In this document: in pieces, positions 42,805 through 50,530 of the stretch | Numbering within the stretch: position 1 is the first letter of the stretch | How the letters are laid out: each line of letters opens with the position of its first letter | From: Pseudomonadota bacterium | GTDB lineage: Bacteria; Pseudomonadota; Alphaproteobacteria; Sphingomonadales; Sphingomonadaceae | Direction of reading: 5' to 3' | Length of the DNA stretch: 64,000 bases | Assembly (NCBI GenBank): GCA_020160755.1 | Contig: JAIUPN010000002.1 | Coordinates: 186,001 to 250,000 of the forward strand | The notes under the pieces: generated by a model | Told to the model about the DNA's origin: nothing | The model's database searches: none | What the model saw: the letters and a program-made list of their open reading frames with translations, nothing else | Translations under genes and position numbers: made by a program

Positions 42805-42842
42805 GCACTTCGGGGCCGGGCCTTTTCCGGCCCCCGGAGTGC
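42805..42842 (+). terminator. Stem-loop terminator after the TPR gene
   Basis: GCACTTCGGGG and CCCCGGAGTGC pair (one G-T pair), followed inside by CCGG/CCGG with a bulged C, closing on a loop containing TTTT. It lies 30 bases after the TPR stop and should end the amidohydrolase/ALDH/TPR transcript. The remaining 135 bases before the SDR gene show no other feature. Confidence 0.65.
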
Positions 42843-42977
42843 GGACCGCCCGCGCCTCCGGCATGGTCGCGCCGGCGCGGCCGCGACGAGGGGCGCAATT
42901 TTCGTGCGTCAATTGATGCAAGCGCCGTTGAAATGATGCGGCTTCGCCCTTACGCGCTTTCCTGAAGAGGAGAGCCG

Positions 42978-43895
42978 ATGGCGAGGATACTGGAAGGCAA
43001 GGTCGTCGCGATCACCGGTGCGGGGCGCGGCATTGGGCGCGAACTGGCGCTCTATTGCGCGGCCGAGGGCGCGGCGGTTGTCGTCAACGATCCCGGCGTC
43101 GCGCAGGCGGGCGACGGCGGCGACGCGGCTCCTGCCGAGACTACCGCGAACGACATCGTTGCAGCGGGCGGCAGGGCTGCCGCGAATTTCGGCAATGTCG
43201 CCGATCCGAAAGAAGCCGCGGGCATCATCGAGGATGCGGTGGCGAAGTTCGGCCGCATCGACGCGGTCGTGAACAACGCCGGCATCCTGCGCGACACGAT
43301 CTGGCACAAGATGAGCTACGAGGACTGGAAGAGCGTCATCGAGGTCAACCTGACCGGCGTCTTCAACGTGTCGAAAGCCGCGACGCCGTATTTTCGCGAG
43401 CAGCAGTCGGGCAGCTTCATCCACTTCACCTCGACCAGCGGGCTGATCGGCAACATCGGGCAGGCGAATTATTCGGCGGCGAAGCTCGGCGTCGTCGCGC
43501 TGTCGCAGTCGATCGCGCTCGATATGGCGCGCGTCGGGGTGCGTTCGAACTGCATCGCGCCCTTTGCATGGAGCCGCATGACCTCGTCGATCCCCGCGAC
43601 GACGCCGGCCGAGCAGGAGCGCGTCAAGCGCCTCCAGTCGATGTCGGCGGACAAGATCGCGCCGCTCGTCGCCTATCTCGCCTCCGACCGCGCGAAGGAT
43701 GTCACCAACCAGATTTTCAGCGTGCGCAAGAACGAGATTTTGCTCTTCTCGAAACCGCGCCCGATCCGGTCGATGGCCAAGCTCGAAGGCTGGACCGCCG
43801 AGACGATCGCCGACGAGCTGATCCCGGCGTTTCGCCCCGACTTTGCGCGCGCCGACGAGGTGTCGGCGCATGTTTTCCCCTACGACCCGATTTGA
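42978..43895 (+). CDS. SDR, (3R)-hydroxyacyl-CoA dehydrogenase-like (multifunctional-enzyme type)
   Basis: A 305-residue SDR resembling the dehydrogenase unit of peroxisomal multifunctional enzyme 2. It has TGAGRGIGRELALYCAAEGA, catalytic serine in FTSTSGL and YSAAK, then an extended tail (NQIFSVRKNEILLFSKPRPI) absent from short SDRs. The insert RDTIWHKMSYEDW is typical of this group. AGGAGAG precedes the ATG. Together with the ACAD 11 bases downstream it could run part of a beta-oxidation-like cycle on a branched or side-chain acyl-CoA. Why it sits in the peptide region is unclear. Confidence 0.85.
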   Translation: MARILEGKVVAITGAGRGIGRELALYCAAEGAAVVVNDPGVAQAGDGGDAAPAETTANDIVAAGGRAAANFGNVADPKEAAGIIEDAVAKFGRIDAVVNNAGILRDTIWHKMSYEDWKSVIEVNLTGVFNVSKAATPYFREQQSGSFIHFTSTSGLIGNIGQANYSAAKLGVVALSQSIALDMARVGVRSNCIAPFAWSRMTSSIPATTPAEQERVKRLQSMSADKIAPLVAYLASDRAKDVTNQIFSVRKNEILLFSKPRPIRSMAKLEGWTAETIADELIPAFRPDFARADEVSAHVFPYDPI

Positions 43896-43906
43896 GGATC
43901 ACCGCC

Positions 43907-45076
43907 ATGAGCAATCCCGGCATGGACGCCGACATCTTCGACCAGTTCATCGAGCAGCTCGAACGCTATGTGCGCGACCGGCTGATTCCTGCCGAACAGG
44001 GGATCATCGAGACCGACCAGATCCCCGCCGAGATCCTCGCCGAAATGCGCGACATGGGGCTGTTCGGGCTGACGATCCCCGAAGAGTTCGGCGGCGCGGG
44101 GATGAACGTCAGCCAATATGTCCGCACCATCCACACCCTGTCCTATGCGATGCCGGCGTTCCGTTCGATCATCTCGATCAACATCGGCATGGTCGCCTCG
44201 GCGCTCAAGAATGGCGGGACCGACGCCCAGAAAGCCGAATGGCTGCCGCGCATCGCGGCGGGCGAGATCGCGTGCTTCGGCCTGACCGAGCCCGGTTCGG
44301 GGTCCGATTCGGCAGGGCTGCAGGCGAGTGCGGTGCAGACCGACAATGGCTGGGTGATTAACGGGACGAAGCGTTACATCACCAATTCGCCCTTCGCGAA
44401 GCTCGGCCTGATCATGGCGCGCACAACGAAGGAGAATCTTCCCAAGAACGCCCATGTCTCGGCCTTTCTGGTCCCGTTCGACGCGCCGGGCGTGACGATC
44501 GGAAAGTCGGACAAGAAGATGGGCCAGTCGGGTAGCCATATCGCCGACGTCATCTTGGAGGATGTCCGCGTCGGCGGCGAGGCCTTGCTCGGCGGCGAGC
44601 TCGGCAAGGGGTTCGCCTATGCGATGATGAGCCTCGACAACGGCCGTATGTCGGTCGGCGCCGCGGCGACCGCCTACGCCCGCCGCGCGCTCGACAGCGC
44701 GATCCGTTATGCGACCGAGCGCAAGGCGTTCGGCGAGCCGATCGCGAACTTCCAGCTGATCCAGCAGATGCTCGCGCAGAGCGAGATCGACATCTATGCC
44801 GCCGAATGCATGATGGCCGACGTCACCCGTCGCGCCGATGCGGGCGAGAATGTCCTGCGCAAGGCCGCGGCGTTCAAGGTGTTCGCTTCCGAAATGTGCG
44901 GGCGTGTCGTCGATGCCTGCGTCCAGGTTTATGGCGGCGCCGGCTATCTCGCCGAATATGACGCCGAGCGTTTCTTCCGCGATGCACGCATCTACCGCAT
45001 CTACGAAGGTACGACGCAGATCCTGCAGCTCCAGATCGCGAAGCATATGCTGCGCGAATTCGCGGCGGCGAACTGA
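43907..45076 (+). CDS. Acyl-CoA dehydrogenase
   Basis: A 389-residue ACAD with all family blocks: FGLTIPEEFGGAGM, FGLTEPGSGSDSAGLQASA for FAD and substrate, ATERKAFGEPIANFQLIQ, VQVYGGAGYLAEY, and the C-terminal IYEGTTQILQLQIAKHML containing the usual catalytic glutamate. The ATG at 43907 has GAGGAT upstream; the frame is open far upstream but only in the shadow of the SDR. It forms a two-gene unit with the SDR. A C-terminal glutamate in YEGT is typical of short/branched-chain acyl-CoA dehydrogenases, so branched-chain amino-acid or side-chain acyl-CoA substrates are plausible. Confidence 0.92.
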   Translation: MSNPGMDADIFDQFIEQLERYVRDRLIPAEQGIIETDQIPAEILAEMRDMGLFGLTIPEEFGGAGMNVSQYVRTIHTLSYAMPAFRSIISINIGMVASALKNGGTDAQKAEWLPRIAAGEIACFGLTEPGSGSDSAGLQASAVQTDNGWVINGTKRYITNSPFAKLGLIMARTTKENLPKNAHVSAFLVPFDAPGVTIGKSDKKMGQSGSHIADVILEDVRVGGEALLGGELGKGFAYAMMSLDNGRMSVGAAATAYARRALDSAIRYATERKAFGEPIANFQLIQQMLAQSEIDIYAAECMMADVTRRADAGENVLRKAAAFKVFASEMCGRVVDACVQVYGGAGYLAEYDAERFFRDARIYRIYEGTTQILQLQIAKHMLREFAAAN

Positions 45077-45143
45077 CACCCCGCGCCGCCGCTTTTCGAG
45101 AGGGTGCAAAGGTTGAAAAAGCGGCCGCGCGCTGCGCTGTGCG

Positions 45144-45158
45144 GCGTGTGAAACACGC
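45144..45158 (+). terminator. Small stem-loop after the ACAD gene
   Basis: GCGTGT-GAA-ACACGC is a perfect 6-base stem with a 3-base loop, 67 bases after the ACAD stop. It lies in the 185-base gap upstream of the second XRE-cupin gene and may end the SDR/ACAD transcript. No T-run follows. Confidence 0.3.
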
Positions 45159-45261
45159 GCCGTCCCTGGCGGTTTCGCGTCGTTCCGGATTATCCCCGCT
45201 TGATCGACGGGAAAAATGCGCAAATATGTGCCAGATGAGAAAATCGATCGAAAGGACGGAG

Positions 45262-45942
45262 ATGCCGGCCACGCGCCATCCGAGCTCGCCCGGTAGTGAC
45301 CGCCGGACCGCCGTCGACAGCAATCCGGGGACATTCCTGCGGGAGTTGCGGACCGAGAAGGGCTGGACCCTTGCCGAAGTCAGCGAGCGGACGCGCATTC
45401 CTGTTTCAACTTTGTCAAAGATTGAAACGGGCAAGATGTCGCTGAGCTATGAAAAGCTGCTGCGCCTCAGTCAGGGGCTCGAAATCGACATCACCCGGCT
45501 TTTCGCGGCGGCGGCGGCGCTGCCTGCCGCGACGCACACCGCCAACGGGCGTCGCAGTATCACGCCTGCGGGCGAGGGGCCTTCGATCCAGACGGCAACC
45601 TATAATTATACCTATCCCTCGGCGGGTCTGCTCAACAAGCTGCTCAATCCGATGATCATCGACATCAAGGTGCGCTCGATCGAGGAATTCGGCGACCTGA
45701 TGCGCCACTCGGGCGAGGAATATGTGCTCGTGCTCGAAGGCGAGTGCGAGTTCCACAGCGACATTTACGCACCCTCGCTCCTTCAGACGGGTGATTCGGT
45801 CTATTTCGACGCGTCGATGGGGCATGGCTATGTCGCGGTCGGCGACAAGCCGTGCCGTATCCTGTCGGTCTGTTCGGCGACCGACGCCGACCTCAAATCC
45901 GCGCTCCATCCGATCGAAGGCGAAAAGATCCTTTCGGACTGA
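45262..45942 (+). CDS. XRE-family regulator with C-terminal cupin domain, second copy
   Basis: A 226-residue regulator built like that at 35357. The helix-turn-helix is FLRELRTEKGWTLAEVSERT with RIPVSTLSKIETGKMSL; the cupin reads RHSGEEYVLVLEGECEFHSD and TGDSVYFDASMGHGYV. A GGACGGAG ribosome site supports the ATG at 45262; three earlier in-frame methionines lack good sites. It stands immediately upstream of the serine hydrolase gene and the DgcN operon, so it is the likely regulator of that block. The protein is clearly related to the other XRE-cupin but not a recent duplicate. Confidence 0.88.
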   Translation: MPATRHPSSPGSDRRTAVDSNPGTFLRELRTEKGWTLAEVSERTRIPVSTLSKIETGKMSLSYEKLLRLSQGLEIDITRLFAAAAALPAATHTANGRRSITPAGEGPSIQTATYNYTYPSAGLLNKLLNPMIIDIKVRSIEEFGDLMRHSGEEYVLVLEGECEFHSDIYAPSLLQTGDSVYFDASMGHGYVAVGDKPCRILSVCSATDADLKSALHPIEGEKILSD

Positions 45943-45960
45943 CGGGCGGAGTTTTCACGC

Positions 45961-45974
45961 GCCGTTTCGACGGC
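45961..45974 (+). terminator. Small TTCG hairpin after the second XRE-cupin gene
   Basis: GCCGT-TTCG-ACGGC is a 5-base stem with the stable TTCG tetraloop, 18 bases after the regulator stop. It may end that transcript before the separate promoter of the serine hydrolase gene. Confidence 0.3.
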
Positions 45975-46054
45975 GGCGACCCCATTTTCATCTGCAGAAA
46001 ATAGCCCTGCTCGAGCGGCTGCGCGACGGTCCGTGCGGATGCGCGCGGGCGCCG

Positions 46055-46085
46055 TTGACAAATTTCCGTACAGGATGTTTATGCT
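46055..46085 (+). promoter_or_regulatory. Possible promoter of the serine hydrolase gene
   Basis: TTGACA at 46055-46060 is followed by TATGCT at 46080-46085 (19 bases) or TTTATG at 46078-46083 (17 bases), about 75 bases upstream of the start. The AAATTTCCGTACAGG word at 46060-46074 fills the spacer, where a bound regulator would block polymerase. Spacing is not ideal, so confidence is limited. Confidence 0.4.
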
Positions 46086-46090
46086 CCAAA

Positions 46091-46105
46091 TTGAAAATAT
46101 TTCAA
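46091..46105. promoter_or_regulatory. Palindrome in the leader of the serine hydrolase gene
   Basis: TTGAAA-ATA-TTTCAA is a perfect 6-base inverted repeat with a 3-base centre. It lies just downstream of the possible promoter and 56 bases before the start codon. The position suits a repressor of the XRE-cupin type encoded immediately upstream. A related short palindrome lies at 48225-48235. Confidence 0.45.
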
Positions 46106-46161
46106 AATGAGAAATTTCGGGCGCGGCGGATACTCGCGGCCATGTCGAAAGGGGAGGGCGA

Positions 46162-48141
46162 ATGCGGGTCCTGAGTTCGTGCGGATGGTTGGGGGCGGCT
46201 TTGCTCGCCCTGTTCGTGGGGCCGCTGGCGGCCGACGCGGCAGCGCGTCCGGCCGCCGCTCCGATAGCGGAAGCGCGCGATGCTGCCCCGTCCCGCGCGG
46301 CACCCGCGCTGGCGAAAAGCGACATCGACGCCTGGCTCGACGGCTATATGCCCCATGCGTTGAAGCGCGGCGATGCGGCGGGCGCGGTCGTCGTCGTGGT
46401 CAAGGACGGCGCGGTGCTGACGCAGCGCGGTTTCGGCTATGCCGACGTTGCAACGCGACGGCCGGTCGACCCCGAAACCACGCTTTTCCGGCAGGCATCG
46501 GTGTCGAAGCTGATCACCTGGACCGCGGTGATGCAGCTTGTCGAGCAGGGCAAGATCGACCTCGACCGCGACGTGAACGCCTATCTCGATTTCCGGATCG
46601 CTCCCTTCGACGGCAAGCCGGTGACGATGCGCAACCTGATGACGCACACTGCGGGCTTCGAGGAAGTGCAGCGCGGGCTCAACAGCTATGATCCGGCGAA
46701 AGTCCCTTCGCTCGGCGCCGCGCTGAAGCGGCAGGTGCCGTATCGCATCTTCGCGCCGGGGACGACGCCGGCCTACTCGAACTTCGGCACCTCGCTGGCG
46801 GGCTATATCGTCGAGCGCGTATCGGGGATGCCGTACGACGACTATGTCGAGCGGCATATCTTCGCCCCTGCGGGCATGACGCGGTCGAGCTTTCGCCAGC
46901 CGCTTCCCGCGGCGCTGCGGCCGCTGATGGCGAGCGGCTATATGCTTGGGTCGGGCGAGCCGGGGAAGTTCGAACTGAGCAGCCTCGCGCCGTCGGGCGC
47001 GATGACCGCATCGGGTGCCGACATGGGGCGCTTCATGATCGCGCATCTCGCCGATGGCGGCGCGCTGCTGAAGCCCGCGACCGCAGCGCAGATGCACAAC
47101 ACGATCCTGCGGCTGATTCCGCCCCTCAACGGCATGGCGCTCGGCTTCTACGAACAGAATATCAACGGTCGCAGGGCGCTCTCGCACGCGGGCGACAGCC
47201 CCAATTTCCACAGCCAGCTCTGGATCTTCCCCGACGAGAAGGTCGGCATCTATATGTCGATGAACGCCGCGGGCATGCAGAATGTCTCGGGGCCGATCCG
47301 CAGCTATCTGTTCGAAGCCTTCGCCGATCGATACTTTCCCTTCGCGCAGCGCGACGGGCGCGTCGATCCGGCGACCGCGCGCGAACATGCGCGCATGATG
47401 GTCGGCACCTACAACAAGACGCGCCGGCTCGAATCGAGCTTTCTCAAGGCGATGGAGCTCGCCGGGCAGATGAAGGTCTCGCTCGACCGCGATGGCGGAA
47501 TCGTGCTGAGTCTGGCGCCGGGACTTAGCGGAAAGCCGCGCAAATGGGTCGAAATCGCACCGTTCGTCTGGCGCGAGCAGGACGGCAAGATGCGCCTCGC
47601 GGCAAAGGTCGAAAAGGGCCGCGTCGTCCGGTTCAGCCTTGATTCGGGGTCGCCCTATATCGCGTTCGACCGGGTGCCCTGGTATCTGTCGACGGCGTGG
47701 ATCACGCCGGCCTTTCTGGCCGCTCTCGGCGCGCTGCTGCTGACCGCGATCGCATGGCCCGCAGCGGCGCTGATCCGCCGCCGTTACGGCGTGAAGACCG
47801 GGCTCGCCCCCGCCGCATTGAAAAGCTACCGGCTGACGCGCGGCTTCGCGGCGTTCGCCGTCGCGGTGGTCGTGGGGTGGATCCTGTTCGTCAGTCGCCT
47901 GGTCCGCGACTTTTCGTCGCTCAGCGGCGAACTCGACGGCATATTGATCACGCTCCAGATCGTGACCCCGGTCGTCTTCCTTGGCCTGCTTGCCAGCGCG
48001 ATCTGGAACATCCGCCACGTCTGGACGGGAAGGCGTGGCCGGTTCGCCAAATTCTGGAGCATCATATTGCTGCTGTCGGCCGTCATCCTGCTGTGGGTCG
48101 CTATCGGCTTTCACCTGATCGGCTTCGACACCCGTTTCTGA
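46162..48141 (+). CDS. Exported serine hydrolase (beta-lactamase/DD-peptidase fold) with C-terminal membrane domain
   Basis: A 659-residue class C beta-lactamase-like (peptidase S12) protein. A signal peptide (ALLALFVGPLAADAAA) is followed by the catalytic domain with SxxK (ASVSKLITW, S113/K116), YxN (AYSNFGTSLAG) and HxG (SHAGDS). After about residue 505 come four predicted membrane helices, e.g. FLAALGALLLTAIAWPAAAL and FAAFAVAVVVGWILFVS. The S12 family includes D-aminopeptidases, DD-carboxypeptidases and microcystin-linear peptidase MlrB. The GGGGAGGG ribosome site is strong. A paralogue with the same layout is at 57053. It is a single-gene unit ending in a strong hairpin. Confidence 0.88.
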   Translation: MRVLSSCGWLGAALLALFVGPLAADAAARPAAAPIAEARDAAPSRAAPALAKSDIDAWLDGYMPHALKRGDAAGAVVVVVKDGAVLTQRGFGYADVATRRPVDPETTLFRQASVSKLITWTAVMQLVEQGKIDLDRDVNAYLDFRIAPFDGKPVTMRNLMTHTAGFEEVQRGLNSYDPAKVPSLGAALKRQVPYRIFAPGTTPAYSNFGTSLAGYIVERVSGMPYDDYVERHIFAPAGMTRSSFRQPLPAALRPLMASGYMLGSGEPGKFELSSLAPSGAMTASGADMGRFMIAHLADGGALLKPATAAQMHNTILRLIPPLNGMALGFYEQNINGRRALSHAGDSPNFHSQLWIFPDEKVGIYMSMNAAGMQNVSGPIRSYLFEAFADRYFPFAQRDGRVDPATAREHARMMVGTYNKTRRLESSFLKAMELAGQMKVSLDRDGGIVLSLAPGLSGKPRKWVEIAPFVWREQDGKMRLAAKVEKGRVVRFSLDSGSPYIAFDRVPWYLSTAWITPAFLAALGALLLTAIAWPAAALIRRRYGVKTGLAPAALKSYRLTRGFAAFAVAVVVGWILFVSRLVRDFSSLSGELDGILITLQIVTPVVFLGLLASAIWNIRHVWTGRRGRFAKFWSIILLLSAVILLWVAIGFHLIGFDTRF

Positions 48142-48147
48142 CCGCTA

Positions 48148-48187
48148 CGCGCGAACGGACGCGCTCCCCAGCGCGTCCGTTCGCGCG
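48148..48187 (+). terminator. Perfect 18-bp stem-loop after the serine hydrolase gene
   Basis: CGCGCGAACGGACGCGCT pairs without mismatch with AGCGCGTCCGTTCGCGCG around a CCCC loop, starting 7 bases after the stop codon. It should be a very stable transcript end, although only a short A-rich, T-poor stretch follows. It separates the serine hydrolase unit from the DgcN operon. Confidence 0.75.
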
Positions 48188-48224
48188 ACAGTCTGAAGAA
48201 AATTCTCCAACTCTATTGCAATTA

Positions 48225-48235
48225 TCAAAATTTGA
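48225..48235. promoter_or_regulatory. AT-rich palindrome upstream of the DgcN operon
   Basis: TCAAA-A-TTTGA is a 5-base palindrome within an AT-rich stretch (about 48215-48250), the only one in the 176-base gap before the DgcN gene. It resembles the TTGAAA/TTTCAA site at 46091, so the two units may share a regulator. Confidence 0.35.
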
Positions 48236-48329
48236 AAATAATGTCCTAAACAGGTCAACAGGGAAAAGGGGCTGAACCCGTGCCGTCAGGGCGCTGCGTC
48301 CATGCCTCCTCCCGATTTTGGTGAGAGAC

Positions 48330-49376
48330 GTGAACATTCAAACCGCCCCCGACACCGCCGGTGCCGCCTTGCATCTGCCCCAGCCCTATCTGCTGTTCCT
48401 CGGCGATACGACCGAGCCGGGCTTCGCCAAGACGGCCTATGGTCTGCGCGACTGGGCGCCCGAAAAATGCGTCGGCGAATATGCATTGCCCGCTGCGACG
48501 GTCAGCACGGGATTGCCGGTTCTGACGCCCGCAGACGCCGCGGCGCGCGGCGCGCGCGCGCTGCTCATCGGGGTCGCCAACAGCGGCGGCGTCATCCCCG
48601 CAAGCTGGGTTCCCGCACTGTCCGAGGCGCTTGAGGCGGGGCTGGATATCGTCAGCGGGATGCATATCCGTCTCGCGGACGTTCCCGGGCTTGCCGCGCA
48701 GGCGGAGCGGCTTGGGCGCCAGCTGATCGACATACGTCACCCTCCGCGCGGCCTGCCGGTCGGTACGGGGCGCAAGCGTCCCGGCAAGCGGCTGCTGACC
48801 GTCGGAACCGATTGCGCGCTCGGCAAGAAATATACCGCGCTTGCAATTGCGCGGGCCTTTGCCGGCCGCAGCGTCGATGTCGATTTCCGCGCGAGCGGCC
48901 AGACCGGCATCATGATCGCCGGCGGCGGCATTCCGATGGACGCGGTGGTGTCCGATTTCGAAGCGGGCGCCGCCGAAACGCTCAGCCCCGACGCCGACCC
49001 CGCGCATTGGGACGTGATCGAGGGGCAGGGCTCGCTGATGCACCCTGCCTATGCCGCTGTATCGCTCGGGCTGCTGCACGGCAGCCAGCCCGATGTGATC
49101 GTCGTCTGTCACCAGCCGGGCCGCGTGGAGATGCTCGGGACGCCGGGCTATGCGGTTCCGAGCGTCGAGGACACGATCGGTCTCAACCTGCGGCTCGGCT
49201 CGCGGACCAATCCCGCGATCCGCTGCGCGGGCCTCTCGTTCAACACCTCGCACCTCGGGGAAGAAGAGGCGCACGCGCTGATGGCTGCGGAAAGCCACAG
49301 GTTGGGACTGCCGGTGGCCGACCCGATCCGCGGCGGCGATGCCTTTGCCCGCCTGGTGGACAGCTGCCTCGCATGA
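48330..49376 (+). CDS. dgcN: DgcN-like protein (DUF1611; putative D-glutamate N-acetyltransferase)
   Basis: A 348-residue DUF1611-family protein. The N-terminal domain starts YLLFLGDTTEPGFAKTA, with LLIGVANSGGVIP and SGMHIRLAD. The C-terminal P-loop-type domain has TVGTDCALGKKYTALAIARA, then GQTGIMIAGGGIPMDAV. In D-glutamate catabolism described from Pseudoalteromonas, DgcN acetylates D-Glu and DgcA racemises the N-acetyl product. Two DgcA-like genes occur in the same operon, which supports this reading. GTG at 48330 is the preferred start (GAGAG upstream); GTG 48321 and TTG 48318 are alternatives. It heads a ten-gene operon and overlaps the transporter gene by ATGA. Confidence 0.82.
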   Translation: MNIQTAPDTAGAALHLPQPYLLFLGDTTEPGFAKTAYGLRDWAPEKCVGEYALPAATVSTGLPVLTPADAAARGARALLIGVANSGGVIPASWVPALSEALEAGLDIVSGMHIRLADVPGLAAQAERLGRQLIDIRHPPRGLPVGTGRKRPGKRLLTVGTDCALGKKYTALAIARAFAGRSVDVDFRASGQTGIMIAGGGIPMDAVVSDFEAGAAETLSPDADPAHWDVIEGQGSLMHPAYAAVSLGLLHGSQPDVIVVCHQPGRVEMLGTPGYAVPSVEDTIGLNLRLGSRTNPAIRCAGLSFNTSHLGEEEAHALMAAESHRLGLPVADPIRGGDAFARLVDSCLA

Positions 49377-50530
49377 GCGCAGCGAGCGCCCCGGCAACCG
49401 CGGCTGGTTCCTCCTGGTTCCAGCGCTTCCTGTTGCCGGGTTTCGCCTTCAAGGCCGTCGTGATCGGCGGCGGCTATGCCACCGGGCGCGAGCTTGCGGA
49501 GTTTTTCCTGCCGAGCGGGCCGTGGGGCGGGCTGGCGGCGATGCTGCTCGCGATGCTGCTGTGGAGCATCATCTGCGCAACGACCTTCGCGTTCGCGCGG
49601 GCGATGCAGGCGTTCGACTATCGCAGCTTCTTTGAAAAGCTGCTCGGCCGCGGCTGGATCTTGTTCGAGGTCGGCTATGTCCTCCTCGTGACGCTGATCC
49701 TCGCGGTGTTCGGCGCCGCGGCGGGCGAGATCGGCGCCGCGATCTTCGGCTGGCCGCCGCTCGTCGGGACCGCTTTCCTCGCCGCCTCGATCGCGCTGTT
49801 CGTGACCTTCGGCAATGCCTCGGTCGAGGGATTGTTCAAATATGTCTCCTTCCTGCTCTACGGCGTCTACGCGCTGTTCATGGTCCTCGCGCTGAGCAGT
49901 TTCGGCGACGAGATCGCGGCGCGCTTTGCCATTCCGGCACCCTCGGACGGCTGGGTGATCGGCGGGCTGACCTACACGGGTTATAATGTCATCGGCGCGG
50001 TGGTGATCCTGCCGGTGATCCGCCACCTGACCAGCCAGCGCGACGCGATCGTCTCGGGGCTGATCGCGGGGCCGCTCGCGATGGCGCCGGCGATCCTTTT
50101 CTTTGCCGCGATGATCGCCTTCTATCCCGGCATCATGCACGAAACGCTGCCGTCGGATTTCATGCTGCGCCAGCTCGACATGCCGCTGTTCCACCTGCTC
50201 TTCCAGTTCATGATCTTTGCCGCCCTGCTCGAAAGCGGTGCGGGATCGGTGCACGCGATCAATGAGCGTGTCGACGCGGCGCGGCGCGCGCGCGGACATG
50301 CCGCGCTCGGCAAGCGCGCGCGCGCGGGCATCGCGGCGGCGCTGCTGGTCGGTTGCATGTTCCTCGCCGACCGCTTCGGGCTCGTGACGCTGATCGCCAG
50401 CGGTTACCGCTTTCTCTCGTGGGTATTCCTCGCGGTCTATGTCGTGCCGTTGCTGACCATCGGGCTGTACCGTCTGCTCCGCAGCCGGAAACAGGATCTT
50501 CCACCCGCCGTTCAGGGGAATGTGACATGA
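49373..50530 (+). CDS. YkvI-like membrane transporter (amino-acid permease fold)
   Basis: A 385-residue integral membrane protein with about ten hydrophobic helices. The first helix contains VVIGGGYATGRELAEFFLPS, matching the glycine-rich unwound helix (GxGFASGQE-type) of YkvI proteins, a group with the LeuT/APC fold. Later helices include TLILAVFGAAAGEIGAAIF and LTYTGYNVIGAVVILPVIRH. Amino-acid or small-molecule import is probable but no member is well characterised. It overlaps both neighbours by ATGA, directly between DgcN and the alpha/beta hydrolase, so its cargo may be a D-amino acid or N-acetyl derivative. Confidence 0.78.
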   Translation: MSAASAPATAAGSSWFQRFLLPGFAFKAVVIGGGYATGRELAEFFLPSGPWGGLAAMLLAMLLWSIICATTFAFARAMQAFDYRSFFEKLLGRGWILFEVGYVLLVTLILAVFGAAAGEIGAAIFGWPPLVGTAFLAASIALFVTFGNASVEGLFKYVSFLLYGVYALFMVLALSSFGDEIAARFAIPAPSDGWVIGGLTYTGYNVIGAVVILPVIRHLTSQRDAIVSGLIAGPLAMAPAILFFAAMIAFYPGIMHETLPSDFMLRQLDMPLFHLLFQFMIFAALLESGAGSVHAINERVDAARRARGHAALGKRARAGIAAALLVGCMFLADRFGLVTLIASGYRFLSWVFLAVYVVPLLTIGLYRLLRSRKQDLPPAVQGNVT

